DNA of 64,000 nt from Rhodopseudomonas palustris (GCA_016215605.1 JACRJB010000064.1:1-64000); one strand, 5' to 3'. Shown: positions 54,681-63,885, counted from the stretch's first letter. A program made the numbers and translations. Notes: a model not told the origin generated them from the sequence alone.

Positions 54681-55142
54681 TCAGGGCTTGGCGGCCTTGC
54701 AGGCCGGATTGAACGCCCAGTTGCGATCGACCCCGACCACGCAGAATTCGACGCCGTCGGCGAAGCCGGCCAGGCCGCCGTCCTCGACGATCGAGAAATA
54801 CACCGGGCGGACATTGCCGTCGTTCAGATAGGCGTCGGCCGCGCAATAGCGACGTGGAATGTTGTCGCTCTGCCAGGGACGGAACGCGACTTCGCGCAGC
54901 TTCGCGTAGCCGGTAATCCGCAGCGCTGAATTCCAGAAGGTGCCTTCCTTCTCGCCGAACTGATAGGTCACCGACGGCAGCCCCGCCTCGCAAGCCGGCA
55001 GATTGCCGTCATAGCGCGGGCCCGACAGCCAGAAGTTCTTCTCGAGCGGATTGGCGGCCTGCGCCACCGGCGCGAGCGCGAACAGCCCGAGCAGCGCCGC
55101 GCAGGCGGCGACCGGCAATTTCAGAGTCGAAACAAGGCGCAT
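54681..55142 (-). CDS. Exported Cys-containing protein, unknown function
   Basis: A 153-residue protein with a clear signal peptide (LPVAACAALLGLFALAPVAQA). The mature part begins NPLEKNFWLSGPRYDGNLPACEAGLPSVTYQFGEKEG and has four Cys, probably two disulfides. Family not recognised. It lies 105 bp upstream of the RNase T2 gene on the same strand and may be in one unit. Confidence 0.75.
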   Translation of the reverse strand: MRLVSTLKLPVAACAALLGLFALAPVAQAANPLEKNFWLSGPRYDGNLPACEAGLPSVTYQFGEKEGTFWNSALRITGYAKLREVAFRPWQSDNIPRRYCAADAYLNDGNVRPVYFSIVEDGGLAGFADGVEFCVVGVDRNWAFNPACKAAKP

Positions 55143-55306
55143 GGACGAGTCACCGGATTTTTGTGATGCGGACGGTGCCGCGAAGCCATGCCGAGGTCAA
55201 GTGCAGCGCAGCCACACCTGGGCACATCCCGGCTCGCGCAACTCCGCCGTTCTTTCCAACGTTGTCGAGAGGCTCTAGAATCGCAAAAGCCATGAAGGAG
55301 ATTCCG

Positions 55307-55597
55307 ATGCGCATGCTGAAGGCCGCGGGCCTTGCCGTTCTCTGTGCCGTGCTGTCCGGCACCGCTTCCAGCGCCGACACCGTGCCGGTGGTCAAGGGCA
55401 ACGACACCGGCGGGATCATCTCCTCCAATCTGATCGGCCACGCCGACGTCCGCGCGATCGCGATCGATCATTGCGCTCACTACGGCAAGGTCGTGAAACT
55501 GCTCGGCGTGCAGGCGAATTACGGCGGCTACGTCTCGTTCGCCTGCCGCTGGGTGCCGTATGGCGCCGACCAGCGCCCGCTGCGCGTCGCCTACTGA
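55307..55597 (+). CDS. Small exported protein, unknown function
   Basis: A 96-residue protein. The start MRMLKAAGLAVLCAVLSGTASSA is a signal peptide, and the ATG has AAGGAG 6 bases upstream. The mature core (VVKGNDTGGIISSNLIGHADVRAIAIDHCAHYGKVVKL) has two Cys. Not recognised. It ends 13 bp before the DUF3617 gene, so the two are cotranscribed. Confidence 0.75.
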   Translation: MRMLKAAGLAVLCAVLSGTASSADTVPVVKGNDTGGIISSNLIGHADVRAIAIDHCAHYGKVVKLLGVQANYGGYVSFACRWVPYGADQRPLRVAY

Positions 55598-55610
55598 CCG
55601 GGTCCGGGCG

Positions 55611-56147
55611 ATGACTCCCGCACGCATATTCGGGTTCGGCGCGCTGCCGCTGCTGCTCGCCGCAGCGACGACCGCGCAAGCGCTCGACCTGCCGACCCGC
55701 AAACCGGGGCTGTGGGAGCTGAAGATGGTGCGGCCCGGCTCGGCGATCGACGACGTCGCCATGCAGCACTGCACCGACGAGGCGACCGACAAGAAGATGA
55801 ACTCGTCGTTCCAGCCGATGTCGAACGAGGTCTGCTCCAAGCAGGACACCCAGAAGACCGCCACCGGCTATGTCACCGACGCGGTCTGCAACATCGCCGG
55901 CATGACGACGACGTCGCACTCCGAGATCACCGGCGATTTCAACTCGGCCTATTCGGTGAAGGTGACCTCGCAACACGACAAGCCGCCGCCCGGCGTGCCG
56001 AAGAACGCGACCATGACGCTCGAGGCGAAATGGCTCGGCCCCTGCAAGGACGGCCAGAAGCCCGGCGACATCGTGATGCCGGGCGGCATCAAGATGAACA
56101 TCGCCGACATCGAGAAGCTCAAGGCGCTGATGCCGAAGCCGAAGTAA
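55611..56147 (+). CDS. DUF3617-type periplasmic protein
   Basis: A 178-residue exported protein. After the signal peptide (ALPLLLAAATTAQA) the motif LDLPTRKPGLWELKM is the DUF3617 head; TGYVTDAVCNIAGMTTTSHSEITGDFNSAYSVKV is the conserved middle. The function of the family is unknown. Confidence 0.85.
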   Translation: MTPARIFGFGALPLLLAAATTAQALDLPTRKPGLWELKMVRPGSAIDDVAMQHCTDEATDKKMNSSFQPMSNEVCSKQDTQKTATGYVTDAVCNIAGMTTTSHSEITGDFNSAYSVKVTSQHDKPPPGVPKNATMTLEAKWLGPCKDGQKPGDIVMPGGIKMNIADIEKLKALMPKPK

Positions 56148-56226
56148 GGCGCTCGGCCATTGGCCGAGCCGGGGTGACGCGCTCTGGCGCAAAAGTCACA
56201 CCCGCGAACCATCGACTCCACCTCCG

Positions 56227-56265
56227 TTGACAGTCACCGATCTTGCCGCGATGTTACATTGTAAC
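56227..56265 (+). promoter_or_regulatory. Promoter with Zur-like box
   Basis: TTGACA (56227-56232) is followed, where -10 should be, by the palindrome GTTAC-ATT-GTAAC (56253-56265), extended by outer A/T and G/C pairs. Its form is close to alphaproteobacterial Zur boxes (GTTATAN-TATAAC type). It lies 47 bp before a DUF2946-type gene and upstream of the ZnuD-like receptor. Confidence 0.55.
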
Positions 56266-56311
56266 GTCGCATGGCAGGGACAGGCCGTGCGATGGCGAGG
56301 CTTGGGTGGGC

Positions 56312-56671
56312 ATGGGCTGGGTGCGGGCAAATATCCGACTGGGAGCACGGCTGGCGCTGATCGCGTTCGCGCTCCAGTTCGCGATGGCGTTCGGCCACTT
56401 CCACGGCCTCGCGCCGGCCTCGCAGGCGATCGCGCAAGCGGCCTCGGCCATTGGCTCAGACGAGCCTGATACCGACCACCATGACGGCGCGGCCGACCTC
56501 TGCGCGATCTGTGCCGTGGTGGCGATGGCGAACACGCTGCTCGACACCGCGCCGCCGGCGTTGCCGGCGCGGCGCGGCGATCCGCTGCACTATCGCATCG
56601 CCTCGAGTGCCGCCGCCGATCCGAGCCCGCAGCCGGGCGGCTTCCAGCCGCGCGCACCTCCCGTTTCCTGA
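56312..56671 (+). CDS. DUF2946-type small protein
   Basis: A 119-residue protein with an N-terminal hydrophobic segment (LGARLALIAFALQFAMAFGHFHG). The middle TDHHDGAADLCAICAVVAMANTLLDTAPPALP has a His-His/Cys-x2-Cys cluster typical of DUF2946 proteins that accompany metal-linked TonB receptors. It lies 127 bp upstream of the receptor gene, behind a Zur-like box. A role in zinc or copper handling is inference. Confidence 0.8.
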   Translation: MGWVRANIRLGARLALIAFALQFAMAFGHFHGLAPASQAIAQAASAIGSDEPDTDHHDGAADLCAICAVVAMANTLLDTAPPALPARRGDPLHYRIASSAAADPSPQPGGFQPRAPPVS

Positions 56672-56798
56672 CCGCCGTCGATCGAGCCACGCGCAGCACC
56701 GCTTCGGCCGTGCGCGCAGCCCATTCGTTGTCGATCTGCCCCGCGCAGAGTCCGGAGTCCGGCGCGCCAGCGCCGCCCCGGCCAGTCAGGATCCGACC

Positions 56799-59162
56799 AT
56801 GTCACTTTCCATCAAACGCGCCCTCCTGCTCGGAAGCGCAGCTTTCATCGCCTGCGAGGGCTTGCCGATAGCGCAGGCCTTCGCGCAGCAAGCGGCCACC
56901 GCTCTGCCGGAAGTCGTCGTCACCGCGCCGAGCCCGATCGTGCGCCGCCACTCCGCGCCGCCGAGCCGCCCCGCGACCCGCGTTGCCGCACCCGCGCGAC
57001 AGCGCGGCACGGCGCCGGCCGCAACGCCCGTCGTGGCCCAGCCCGCCGCACCGCTGCCCGGCACGCTGCCGATCGTCACCGATCAGTTCGCCACCGTCAC
57101 GGTGGTACCCAACGAAGAGATCCGCCGCAGCGGTGCCGGCACGCTCGGCGATCTGCTCAACAACAAGCCGGGCATCACCGGCTCGAGCTACGCGCCGGGC
57201 GCGTCCAGCCGTCCGATCATCCGCGGCCTCGACGTCAACCGCGTCAGCATCATCGAGAACGGCATCGGCAGCAACGGCGCCTCGGATCTCGGCGAAGACC
57301 ATTTCGTGCCGATCGATCCGCTCGCCACCAACCAGGTCGAAGTGATCCGCGGCCCGGCGACGCTGCGCTACGGCTCGACCGCGATTGGCGGCGTGGTCAG
57401 CGCCACCAACAACCGCATCCCCGACGCGCTGCCGCCCTGCGCGCAGCCGTTTCAGAGCTACGGCCTGACGCCGACGGCGCCAGCGATCGGCGGCTCGAAG
57501 GGCTGCATGAACGCCGAAGTGCGAAGCGCGGTGAGTTCGGTCGATCGCGGCGTCGAAGGCGCGGTGCTGCTGGATGCCGGCGCCAAGAACGTCGCGGTCC
57601 ATGCCGACGTCTACGGCCGCAACGCCAGCGACTACAACATCCCGAGCTACCCGTACGCGCAGCCGGGCCTGCCGTTCAACGGCCGCCAGGCGAACTCCGC
57701 GGCCAGCGCAGCCGGCGCCTCGATCGGCGGCTCGTATCTGTTCGACGGCGGCTTCATCGGCGCGTCGATCACCCAGAACAATTCGCTGTATCGCATCCCC
57801 GGCGTCGAAGGCTCGCAGGTCGGCACGCGGATCGACGCCAAGCAGACCAAGTTCAACGCCAAGGGCGAGTATCGCCCGGATGCGGCCGCGATCGACGCGA
57901 TCCGGTTCTGGGTCGGTGCCACCGACTACAAGCACAACGAGATCGGCCAGGCCACCGCTGGCGATCCGACCACCGACGGCGTGCGCCAGACCTTCACCAA
58001 CCGCGAGCAGGAAGGCCGGCTCGAAGTCCAGCTGACGCCGTGGAACGCCGGCTTCGCCGCGGTGACCACCGCGGTCGGCGTGCAGGCCAGCCATCAGGAG
58101 CTGAACGCGCCGAGCCCGGACAATGTCGGCAGCCCGATCAACGGCCTGTTCGATCCCAACAAGAACACCAAAATCGCCGGCTACGTATTCAACGAGCTGC
58201 GCTTCACCGAGACGACGAAAGCGCAGGTCGCCGGCCGGATCGAGCACGTCGATCTGTCGGGCATGACGCCGTCGGCGATTCCCGAATTGTTCGACCTCAA
58301 CGCCGATCCGAACGCGATCGGCGCCTCGATCGCGCAGAGCCGGTCGTTCACGCCGAAGAGCTTCAGCCTCGGGCTGATTCAGGCGCTGCCGTGGGGGCTG
58401 TCGGCGAGCCTCACCGGACAGTATGTCGAGCGCGCGCCGAAGCCGGCCGAGCTGTTCTCGCGCGGCGGCCACGACGCCACCGAAACCTTCGACATCGGCA
58501 ACCCCAATCTCGGGATCGAGACCGCGAAGTCGATCGAAGCCGGATTGCGCCGCGCCGAAGGACCGTTCCGGTTCGAGATCACCGCCTACTACACGCGGTT
58601 CAGCGGCTTCATCTATCGGCGGCTGACCGGCAACACCTGCGACGACGCCTCCTGCGTCGATCCCGGCACCGGCACGCTCGAACTCAACCAGGCGATCTAT
58701 TCGCAGCGCGACGCCATCTTCAAGGGCGGCGAATTCCAGAGCCAGCTCGACGTCGCCCAGATCTACGGCGGCACCTGGGGCATCGAGAACCAATTCGACG
58801 TGGTGCGCGCCACCTTCACCGACGGCACCAACGTGCCGCGGATTCCGCCGATGCGGCTCGGCGGCGGCCTGTTCTGGCGCGACGCCAACTGGCTGGCCCG
58901 GGTCAATTTGCTGCACGCCTTCGCCCAGAACGACGTCGCGCAGATCGCCGAGACGACGACGCCGGGCTACAATCTGCTGAAGGCGGAGATCAGCTATCGG
59001 ACCAAGCTCGATCCGAACGCCTGGGGCGCCCGCGAAATGCTGGTCGGCCTGGTCGGCAACAACCTGCTCAACGAGAACATCCGCAACGCGGTGTCCTACA
59101 GCAAGGACAACGTGCTGATGCCCGGCATCGGCGTGCGGGCATTCGCCAATCTGAAGTTCTGA
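56799..59162 (+). CDS. TonB-dependent receptor, ZnuD-like
   Basis: A 787-residue outer-membrane receptor. Signal peptide to about residue 27 (PIAQAFAQ), then a Pro/Ala-rich stretch, then the plug (LGDLLNNKPGITGSSYAPGASSRPIIRGLD, with VEVIRGPATLRYGSTAIGGVV) and the 22-strand barrel ending in LMPGIGVRAFANLKF with a C-terminal Phe. The block YVERAPKPAELFSRGGHDATETFDIGNPNL matches ZnuD zinc receptors. The Zur-like box upstream supports zinc (or zinc-complex) import. Confidence 0.88.
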   Translation: MSLSIKRALLLGSAAFIACEGLPIAQAFAQQAATALPEVVVTAPSPIVRRHSAPPSRPATRVAAPARQRGTAPAATPVVAQPAAPLPGTLPIVTDQFATVTVVPNEEIRRSGAGTLGDLLNNKPGITGSSYAPGASSRPIIRGLDVNRVSIIENGIGSNGASDLGEDHFVPIDPLATNQVEVIRGPATLRYGSTAIGGVVSATNNRIPDALPPCAQPFQSYGLTPTAPAIGGSKGCMNAEVRSAVSSVDRGVEGAVLLDAGAKNVAVHADVYGRNASDYNIPSYPYAQPGLPFNGRQANSAASAAGASIGGSYLFDGGFIGASITQNNSLYRIPGVEGSQVGTRIDAKQTKFNAKGEYRPDAAAIDAIRFWVGATDYKHNEIGQATAGDPTTDGVRQTFTNREQEGRLEVQLTPWNAGFAAVTTAVGVQASHQELNAPSPDNVGSPINGLFDPNKNTKIAGYVFNELRFTETTKAQVAGRIEHVDLSGMTPSAIPELFDLNADPNAIGASIAQSRSFTPKSFSLGLIQALPWGLSASLTGQYVERAPKPAELFSRGGHDATETFDIGNPNLGIETAKSIEAGLRRAEGPFRFEITAYYTRFSGFIYRRLTGNTCDDASCVDPGTGTLELNQAIYSQRDAIFKGGEFQSQLDVAQIYGGTWGIENQFDVVRATFTDGTNVPRIPPMRLGGGLFWRDANWLARVNLLHAFAQNDVAQIAETTTPGYNLLKAEISYRTKLDPNAWGAREMLVGLVGNNLLNENIRNAVSYSKDNVLMPGIGVRAFANLKF

Positions 59163-59171
59163 TCGAACGAC

Positions 59172-59269
59172 GTCATTCCGGGGCGCGAGCGACAGCTCGC
59201 GAACCCGGAATCCAGAGGTTGTTGCAAAGAGAGATTCCGGGTTCGCGCTACGCGCGCCCCGGAATGACG
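59172..59269. repeat. Family A palindromic repeat, paired copies
   Basis: GTCATTCCGGGGCGCGAGC ... GAACCCGGAATCC, then GAGATTCCGGGTTCGCGC ... GCGCCCCGGAATGAC. It lies between the convergent receptor and GNAT genes. Confidence 0.85.
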
Positions 59270-59282
59270 ACGTCGGACGAGG

Positions 59283-59801
59283 CTAAGCGCTGCGCGCCTT
59301 GCTCCAATCCGGACGGATCAGGCCGCTGACGCCGTCGAAGGCGCCGTCGGCGAGTTCGAGCACCAGCAGGCGGCTGGCGTCGACCGGTCCCGGCATCGTG
59401 ACGCGGCCTTTGGGAATCGCCTTGAAGCCGACCCGGCTGTAATACGGCTCGTCGCCGACCAGCACGATCAGTTTGTGGCCCTGCGCCCTGGCGTCCGAGA
59501 TAGCGCGATCAAGCAGCAGCCGGCCGACGCCGCGGGACCGGAACGGCGGCTCGACCGTCAGCGGGCCGAGCAGCAGCGCCGGGGTGTCGCCGATCGCAAT
59601 CGGCAATTGCCGCACCGAACCGACCAGCAGGGTGCCGATCCGCGCGGTGAACGACAGCGCGTTGATGTGGTCGACGTGCTCGCGCAGCCGGTAGGCGCTG
59701 AGGACGAAGCGGCCCGGCCCGAAGGTCCGCTCGTGCAGCCGCTCGATGAGCTGGGCGTCGTTCGGGGTCTCAGGCAGGATGGTGAGGGACAGATCGGTCA
59801 T
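59283..59801 (-). CDS. GNAT-family N-acetyltransferase
   Basis: A 172-residue acetyltransferase. The acetyl-CoA-binding motif is VEPPFRSRGVGRLLLDRAI; LVGDEPYYSRVGFKAIPKGRVTMPGPVD is typical of the YhbS-like subgroup. Start at MTDLSLTILPETPND. The substrate is unknown. Confidence 0.9.
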   Translation of the reverse strand: MTDLSLTILPETPNDAQLIERLHERTFGPGRFVLSAYRLREHVDHINALSFTARIGTLLVGSVRQLPIAIGDTPALLLGPLTVEPPFRSRGVGRLLLDRAISDARAQGHKLIVLVGDEPYYSRVGFKAIPKGRVTMPGPVDASRLLVLELADGAFDGVSGLIRPDWSKARSA

Positions 59802-59866
59802 GGCGGACGCCGCAATAGCACCCCGGCCGGGCGGGGTCCACCGCCCGGCCGGGGTCGAAAACGACC

Positions 59867-61588
59867 TCAGGCGCGGGCTGCAGCCCCCGCACGGCGTGGC
59901 GCCGCGCGCTCGCCCTCCGGCTCGTCCGACGGCGCGAGCCCGGGCGCTTGATCCGCCGCAGGCGCCGGATCCCTCATCAGAACGACCGTCTGCTGCGAGG
60001 CGACGGCAAAGCCGGTGCCCGCCGCTTCGACCAGTTCCATCACCCGCAGCGTCAGATCCTCCTGGACCTCGAGGAAGTCGTCGCCATTGACGGCGTGCAC
60101 ATAGGCGAAGATCTCGACCTTCAGCGAATTCGGCCCGAAGCCGAGCAGCCGGACGCGGGCCGGGTCGTTGTCCACCTTCGCATGATCGAGCAACATCTCG
60201 CGGAGCGATGCGATCAGACCGCGCATCTGGTCCGGGGTGGTGTCGTAGCGAAGGTCCAGGATCGGGTGGTACCAGAACTTGTCGCGGCGGCTGAAATTCT
60301 CGATCTGCACGGCCGCCAGCGCACCGTTCGGCACGGTGACCAGGGTGCGGTCGAGCGTCCGGATGCGGGTCGAGCGCATCCCGATATCCTCGATCGTGCC
60401 CATCGTCTCGCCGAATTTGCAGAAATCGCCAACCCGCATCGGCTGGTCGGTCACCAGAGTGAGACTGCCGACCAGATGCTCGATGGTCTTCTGCGCGCCG
60501 AGAGCGATGGCGATACCGCCGATGCCGAGAGCCGCGAGGCCCGCGGTGACGTTGTAGCCCAGCGCGTTGAGCCCGGCGATCGCCGCGAAGGCGATCAGCG
60601 CGAACTTGACGCTGCGCCGGATGAAGGTCACCGCCGACAGCATCGACAGCCGTCCGCGCAACGTCATCCGGGCGATCGCGAATTCGGCGAGCGCATCGAC
60701 CACGCGCCAGACGATCCAGGACAGCGCGATCCAGCCGAGCAGTTCGGTGGCGCCGGACATGTGCTGGCGCGCCACGATCGCCACGCCGGTCAGGACCAGC
60801 GCGATGCGCAGCAGCATCGCGGTGAGGAACAGCCGTATCGGCAGCGCCGACGCGCTCAGCACGCGGCGGATGCGGGAATCGGCCCGGCTCCGAACCCGGA
60901 AGATCACCCAGAAAATCGCCGCGGTGATCGCCCACACCAGCGAGAACGTCAGCACCGCGAGCACGATGACGGCCAGCCAATGACCGACCGGCACGCCGGC
61001 GAGCCGATATTCGTCCCGCAACGCATAGGGGAGAATCCTGTCGACCAGGCTCGACGTCACCGTCCGCGACAACATCGGCAGATCGCCGACCGTCCTCGCC
61101 GAGACCAGCCAGATCTTGACCCCGTCCTTGCCGTCGACCCGCTGCGCGATCAGATCGACGCTGCCGTGATCGGTGCGGACGGCGCCGAACTTGTCCTGAT
61201 CCGGCGCGAGGCCGTCGTCCTGATCGCCCGCCGGTTCCGAACTCAGCCGCAGCCGCGAAAACACGTAACCGCCCTGATCGAGGATGCGCTGGAGCTGCTG
61301 GGCGACGCTCGGCCCCCAGGCGCCCTTCTCCTGGCTGAGATCGAGATATTGCGCGGCCTTCTCGTAATTCTGCTCGGCAGCGGCATCGATGAAACCGGTC
61401 ACCATCCCGGCCGGCGTCTCGCGCCCCAGCGGATCGGCCGGCTTCTCCTCCACCTTCGCGGGCGGGCTGCCATTGCCGTTGGGTGCGGGAATTTGAGCGA
61501 AAGCGACATTCGCCGCGAACAATGCCCATACAATCAGCAGCGATCGAAAAATCGCCTTCGCAAATGCCGCCAAAACCAGTCCTTTCAA
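59867..61588 (-). CDS. MscS-family mechanosensitive channel
   Basis: A 573-residue inner-membrane channel. A signal sequence (LLIVWALFAANVAFA) and a periplasmic domain of about 160 residues precede five or so membrane segments; the pore helix region is GLAALGIGGIAIALGAQKTIEHLVGSLTL, followed by the MscS beta domain (GDFCKFGETMGTIEDIGMRSTRIRT). No ATG is available; the start is TTG, overlapping the stop of a 16-codon upstream frame as TTGA, with GGACGAG before it. Confidence 0.9.
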   Translation of the reverse strand: MKGLVLAAFAKAIFRSLLIVWALFAANVAFAQIPAPNGNGSPPAKVEEKPADPLGRETPAGMVTGFIDAAAEQNYEKAAQYLDLSQEKGAWGPSVAQQLQRILDQGGYVFSRLRLSSEPAGDQDDGLAPDQDKFGAVRTDHGSVDLIAQRVDGKDGVKIWLVSARTVGDLPMLSRTVTSSLVDRILPYALRDEYRLAGVPVGHWLAVIVLAVLTFSLVWAITAAIFWVIFRVRSRADSRIRRVLSASALPIRLFLTAMLLRIALVLTGVAIVARQHMSGATELLGWIALSWIVWRVVDALAEFAIARMTLRGRLSMLSAVTFIRRSVKFALIAFAAIAGLNALGYNVTAGLAALGIGGIAIALGAQKTIEHLVGSLTLVTDQPMRVGDFCKFGETMGTIEDIGMRSTRIRTLDRTLVTVPNGALAAVQIENFSRRDKFWYHPILDLRYDTTPDQMRGLIASLREMLLDHAKVDNDPARVRLLGFGPNSLKVEIFAYVHAVNGDDFLEVQEDLTLRVMELVEAAGTGFAVASQQTVVLMRDPAPAADQAPGLAPSDEPEGERAAPRRAGAAARA

Positions 61589-61635
61589 ATGCTCGTCCGT
61601 TGTGAAGCGGGGGTTTGATCAGAGAAATGAGCCAT
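61585..61635 (-). CDS. 16-codon upstream ORF of the MscS gene
   Basis: ATG GCT ... ATT TGA encodes MAHFSDQTPASQRTSI and stops within the TTG start codon of the channel gene (TTGA). Its ribosome-binding site is weak. It may be a leader whose translation delivers ribosomes to the poor TTG start, or it may be chance. Confidence 0.3.
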   Translation of the reverse strand: MAHFSDQTPASQRTSI

Positions 61636-61678
61636 TGATGTGATCCCGGGGGCGATCGGCCGAGGCCGATTCAGCGGT

Positions 61679-62167
61679 TCAGCGCCAGGTCGACCGCAGC
61701 GGCTCGCGGCCGAGCACTTCGGCGATCCGCAGCCGAGTACCGAGGGTGGTGGCCTCGGGCAAGGCCGCGACGTCGAAGAAGCCGGTGGCGACGATCTCGC
61801 GATTGGGCGCGGGGGCACGGTCCTGATGGAACTGCCGCACCACATAGACGGCGACATGGTCGCGCGGCGAGACGTGGCTGTTGAAGAAGATGCCGTGCAG
61901 CTGCGGATCGCCGGTCAGTTTGATTCGCCCCTCTTCCATCAACTCGCGGCGCAGCGCATCGACGAAGGTCTCGCCGACTTCGACGCCGCCGCCCGGCAGG
62001 TGCCAGCCGCTGACATAGCTGTGCTGGATCAGGAACACGCGATCCTGCGCGTCGAGCACCACGCCGCGGGCGCCGAGCGTCATGCCGCGCGCGAACCGCC
62101 AGTAGAGATGAAACATCCGCCGCAGCGCCGGCTCGAGCTTCACGCGCAAGGTCTGCAGAGCCGGCAA
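61679..62167 (-). CDS. Nudix hydrolase
   Basis: A Nudix-fold pyrophosphohydrolase. The Nudix box is GGGVEVGETFVDALRRELMEEGRI; the usual Gly after the Glu pair is Arg. YVSGWHLPGGG precedes it. The start is uncertain: TTG at 62167 (with GAGG upstream) gives 162 residues, ATG at 62116 is shorter, and a TTG at 62302 would give 207. A mini-frame ATG-ACC-TGA lies just before the TTG at 62167. Substrate unknown. Confidence 0.8.
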   Translation of the reverse strand: MPALQTLRVKLEPALRRMFHLYWRFARGMTLGARGVVLDAQDRVFLIQHSYVSGWHLPGGGVEVGETFVDALRRELMEEGRIKLTGDPQLHGIFFNSHVSPRDHVAVYVVRQFHQDRAPAPNREIVATGFFDVAALPEATTLGTRLRIAEVLGREPLRSTWR

Positions 62168-62301
62168 AGTCAGGTCATCCTCATATCTGCGCCGCAGCGG
62201 ATGCTTGCGCCGGTCCGCCGACCTTGCCAAAACCGGGCTGATTTTGACAGGCGGGATTTCGCGATACGCGCGCAGCCGGCCGGCCGTCGCAGGAAAGCGC
62301 A

Positions 62302-63180
62302 ATGACCTTCACGCTGGCGCATCTGTCCGACCCGCATCTGCCGCCGCTGCCGCAGCCGGGGCTGGCCGATCTCGCGAACAAGCGCGTGCTCGGCTATCTG
62401 AACTGGACCCGCAACCGCCACAGCATCCACCGCCGCGACATTCTCGATGCGCTGGTGGCCGATCTGCAGGCGCGGCAACCCGACCACGTCGCGGTGACCG
62501 GCGACCTGGTCAACATCGCGCTCGCCGAGGAATTCGGCCTGGCCCGGCAATGGCTGGACGGCGTCGGGCGGCCGGATCAGGTCAGCGTCGTGCCGGGCAA
62601 TCACGACGCCTATGTCGCCGCCACCGCGCCGCTGTTCGCCGATAATTTCGCCGACTACATCCGCGGGGACGACGGCGCGCCGGGCTTTCCCTATCTGCGC
62701 CGCCGCGGTCCTGTCGCGATCATCGGCGTGTCGAGCGCGGTGCCGACCCCGCCGTTCATGGCGACCGGATGGCTCGGCAACGCGCAGCGCGCACGGCTCG
62801 AGACCCTGCTACAGGGGCTGGGCTCCGAGCGCATGTTTCGCGTGCTGCTGATCCATCATCCGCTGAGGTCACGATCGCGGATTAAGCGGCTGACCGATTC
62901 GGCCGAGTTGATCGCACTGCTGCAGCGGCATCCGGTCGATCTGGTGCTGCACGGCCACGATCACGTCCACTCCACGATGCGGATCGACACCCCGAACGGC
63001 ACGATCCCGGTCGTCGGCGTGCCGTCGGCCTCGGCGTTCAACGATCAGCATCACCCGTCCGCGGCGTACAATCTGTTCGCGATCAGCGAAGGCAATGACG
63101 GCTGGCGCTGCGAACACCGGATTCGCGGCTTCGGTACCACCGAGACGATCAACGACCTTCAGGCGCCACGGCTGTTGTAG
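62302..63180 (+). CDS. Calcineurin-like metallophosphoesterase
   Basis: A 292-residue phosphoesterase. The metal-binding motifs appear in order: HLSDPHLPP, VTGDLVN, VPGNHDAY, LIHHPLRS and LHGHDHVH. It belongs to the large ICC/CpdA-like group acting on phosphodiesters; the substrate is unknown. It is divergent from the Nudix gene with a shared short upstream region. Confidence 0.92.
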   Translation: MTFTLAHLSDPHLPPLPQPGLADLANKRVLGYLNWTRNRHSIHRRDILDALVADLQARQPDHVAVTGDLVNIALAEEFGLARQWLDGVGRPDQVSVVPGNHDAYVAATAPLFADNFADYIRGDDGAPGFPYLRRRGPVAIIGVSSAVPTPPFMATGWLGNAQRARLETLLQGLGSERMFRVLLIHHPLRSRSRIKRLTDSAELIALLQRHPVDLVLHGHDHVHSTMRIDTPNGTIPVVGVPSASAFNDQHHPSAAYNLFAISEGNDGWRCEHRIRGFGTTETINDLQAPRLL

Positions 63181-63200
63181 CGCCGCACAAGCCCTTCGCC

Positions 63201-63284
63201 GTCATTGCGAGCGAAGCGAAGCAATCCAGCAGCGCCGTGCGAAGCGCGCCTGGATTGCTTCGTCGCTTCGCTCCTCGCAAAGAC
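63201..63284. repeat. Family B palindromic repeat
   Basis: GTCATTGCGAGCGAAGCGAAGCAATCCAG (arms GTCATTGCGAGC and GAAGCAATCCAG) faces TGGATTGCTTCGTCGC and GCTCCTCGCAAAGAC. It lies between the convergent phosphoesterase and tail-anchored-protein genes. Confidence 0.85.
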
Positions 63285-63318
63285 GGGAAGCGGCTGGCGT
63301 TTTTCAGGGATTTGCTCG

Positions 63319-63885
63319 TCACATGTTCCGCAGCGCGGCGAACAGCGCCAGCGCGAACAAGGCCAGCGCGCCGGCGATGAAGCCCAGCACGAAGATGCCG
63401 AAACCGCCGCGGCGCGGCTTGTCGACGGCTGCCGGCGCCGGTTGGACGGGGAGCGGCGTCGCGGCGTTCAGCGCGTGTTCGCGCTCGATCAGCCGCCGCG
63501 CGATGTAGTCGGTGATCGCGTCGACGATCTTCGCGGCCTCGTGCGATTCCGCCAGCACGATGCGGCCGAACCTTGTGTCTTGGACGAAGCGATAGATCCG
63601 CTTGTCGCGGCCCATCATCACATGGGCGACCACGTCGATCCACAGCCGCGGCGTGTCGCCCTGGCTGAGGCCGCGGTCGAACAGATCGACGCCGTCTGGG
63701 ATCTCGGCGAACAGCGGATCGAGCGCCTCGTTGAGGATCTCCAGCCGGGCGATCTCGGCGTCGCGCAGGTCGACCACCACGCCGGTGCGGTCGGCAGCCT
63801 CGATCCGCGCCTGACGCAACGCGTCGCGCAACCGCATCGGCCGCGCCTGCTCCGTCCCCGTGACCTTGTTCTGCGCGTCCGCCAT
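63319..63885 (-). CDS. Tail-anchored protein, unknown function
   Basis: A 188-residue protein with a soluble N-terminal part and one C-terminal membrane segment (GFGIFVLGFIAGALALFALALFAALRNM), so it should face the cytoplasm. The soluble part (EILNEALDPLFAEIPDGVDLFDRGLSQGDTPRLWIDVVAHVMMGRDKRIYRFVQDTRFG) is well formed but not a domain I can name. The start MADAQNK is preferred over the upstream ATG. Confidence 0.8.
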   Translation of the reverse strand: MADAQNKVTGTEQARPMRLRDALRQARIEAADRTGVVVDLRDAEIARLEILNEALDPLFAEIPDGVDLFDRGLSQGDTPRLWIDVVAHVMMGRDKRIYRFVQDTRFGRIVLAESHEAAKIVDAITDYIARRLIEREHALNAATPLPVQPAPAAVDKPRRGGFGIFVLGFIAGALALFALALFAALRNM

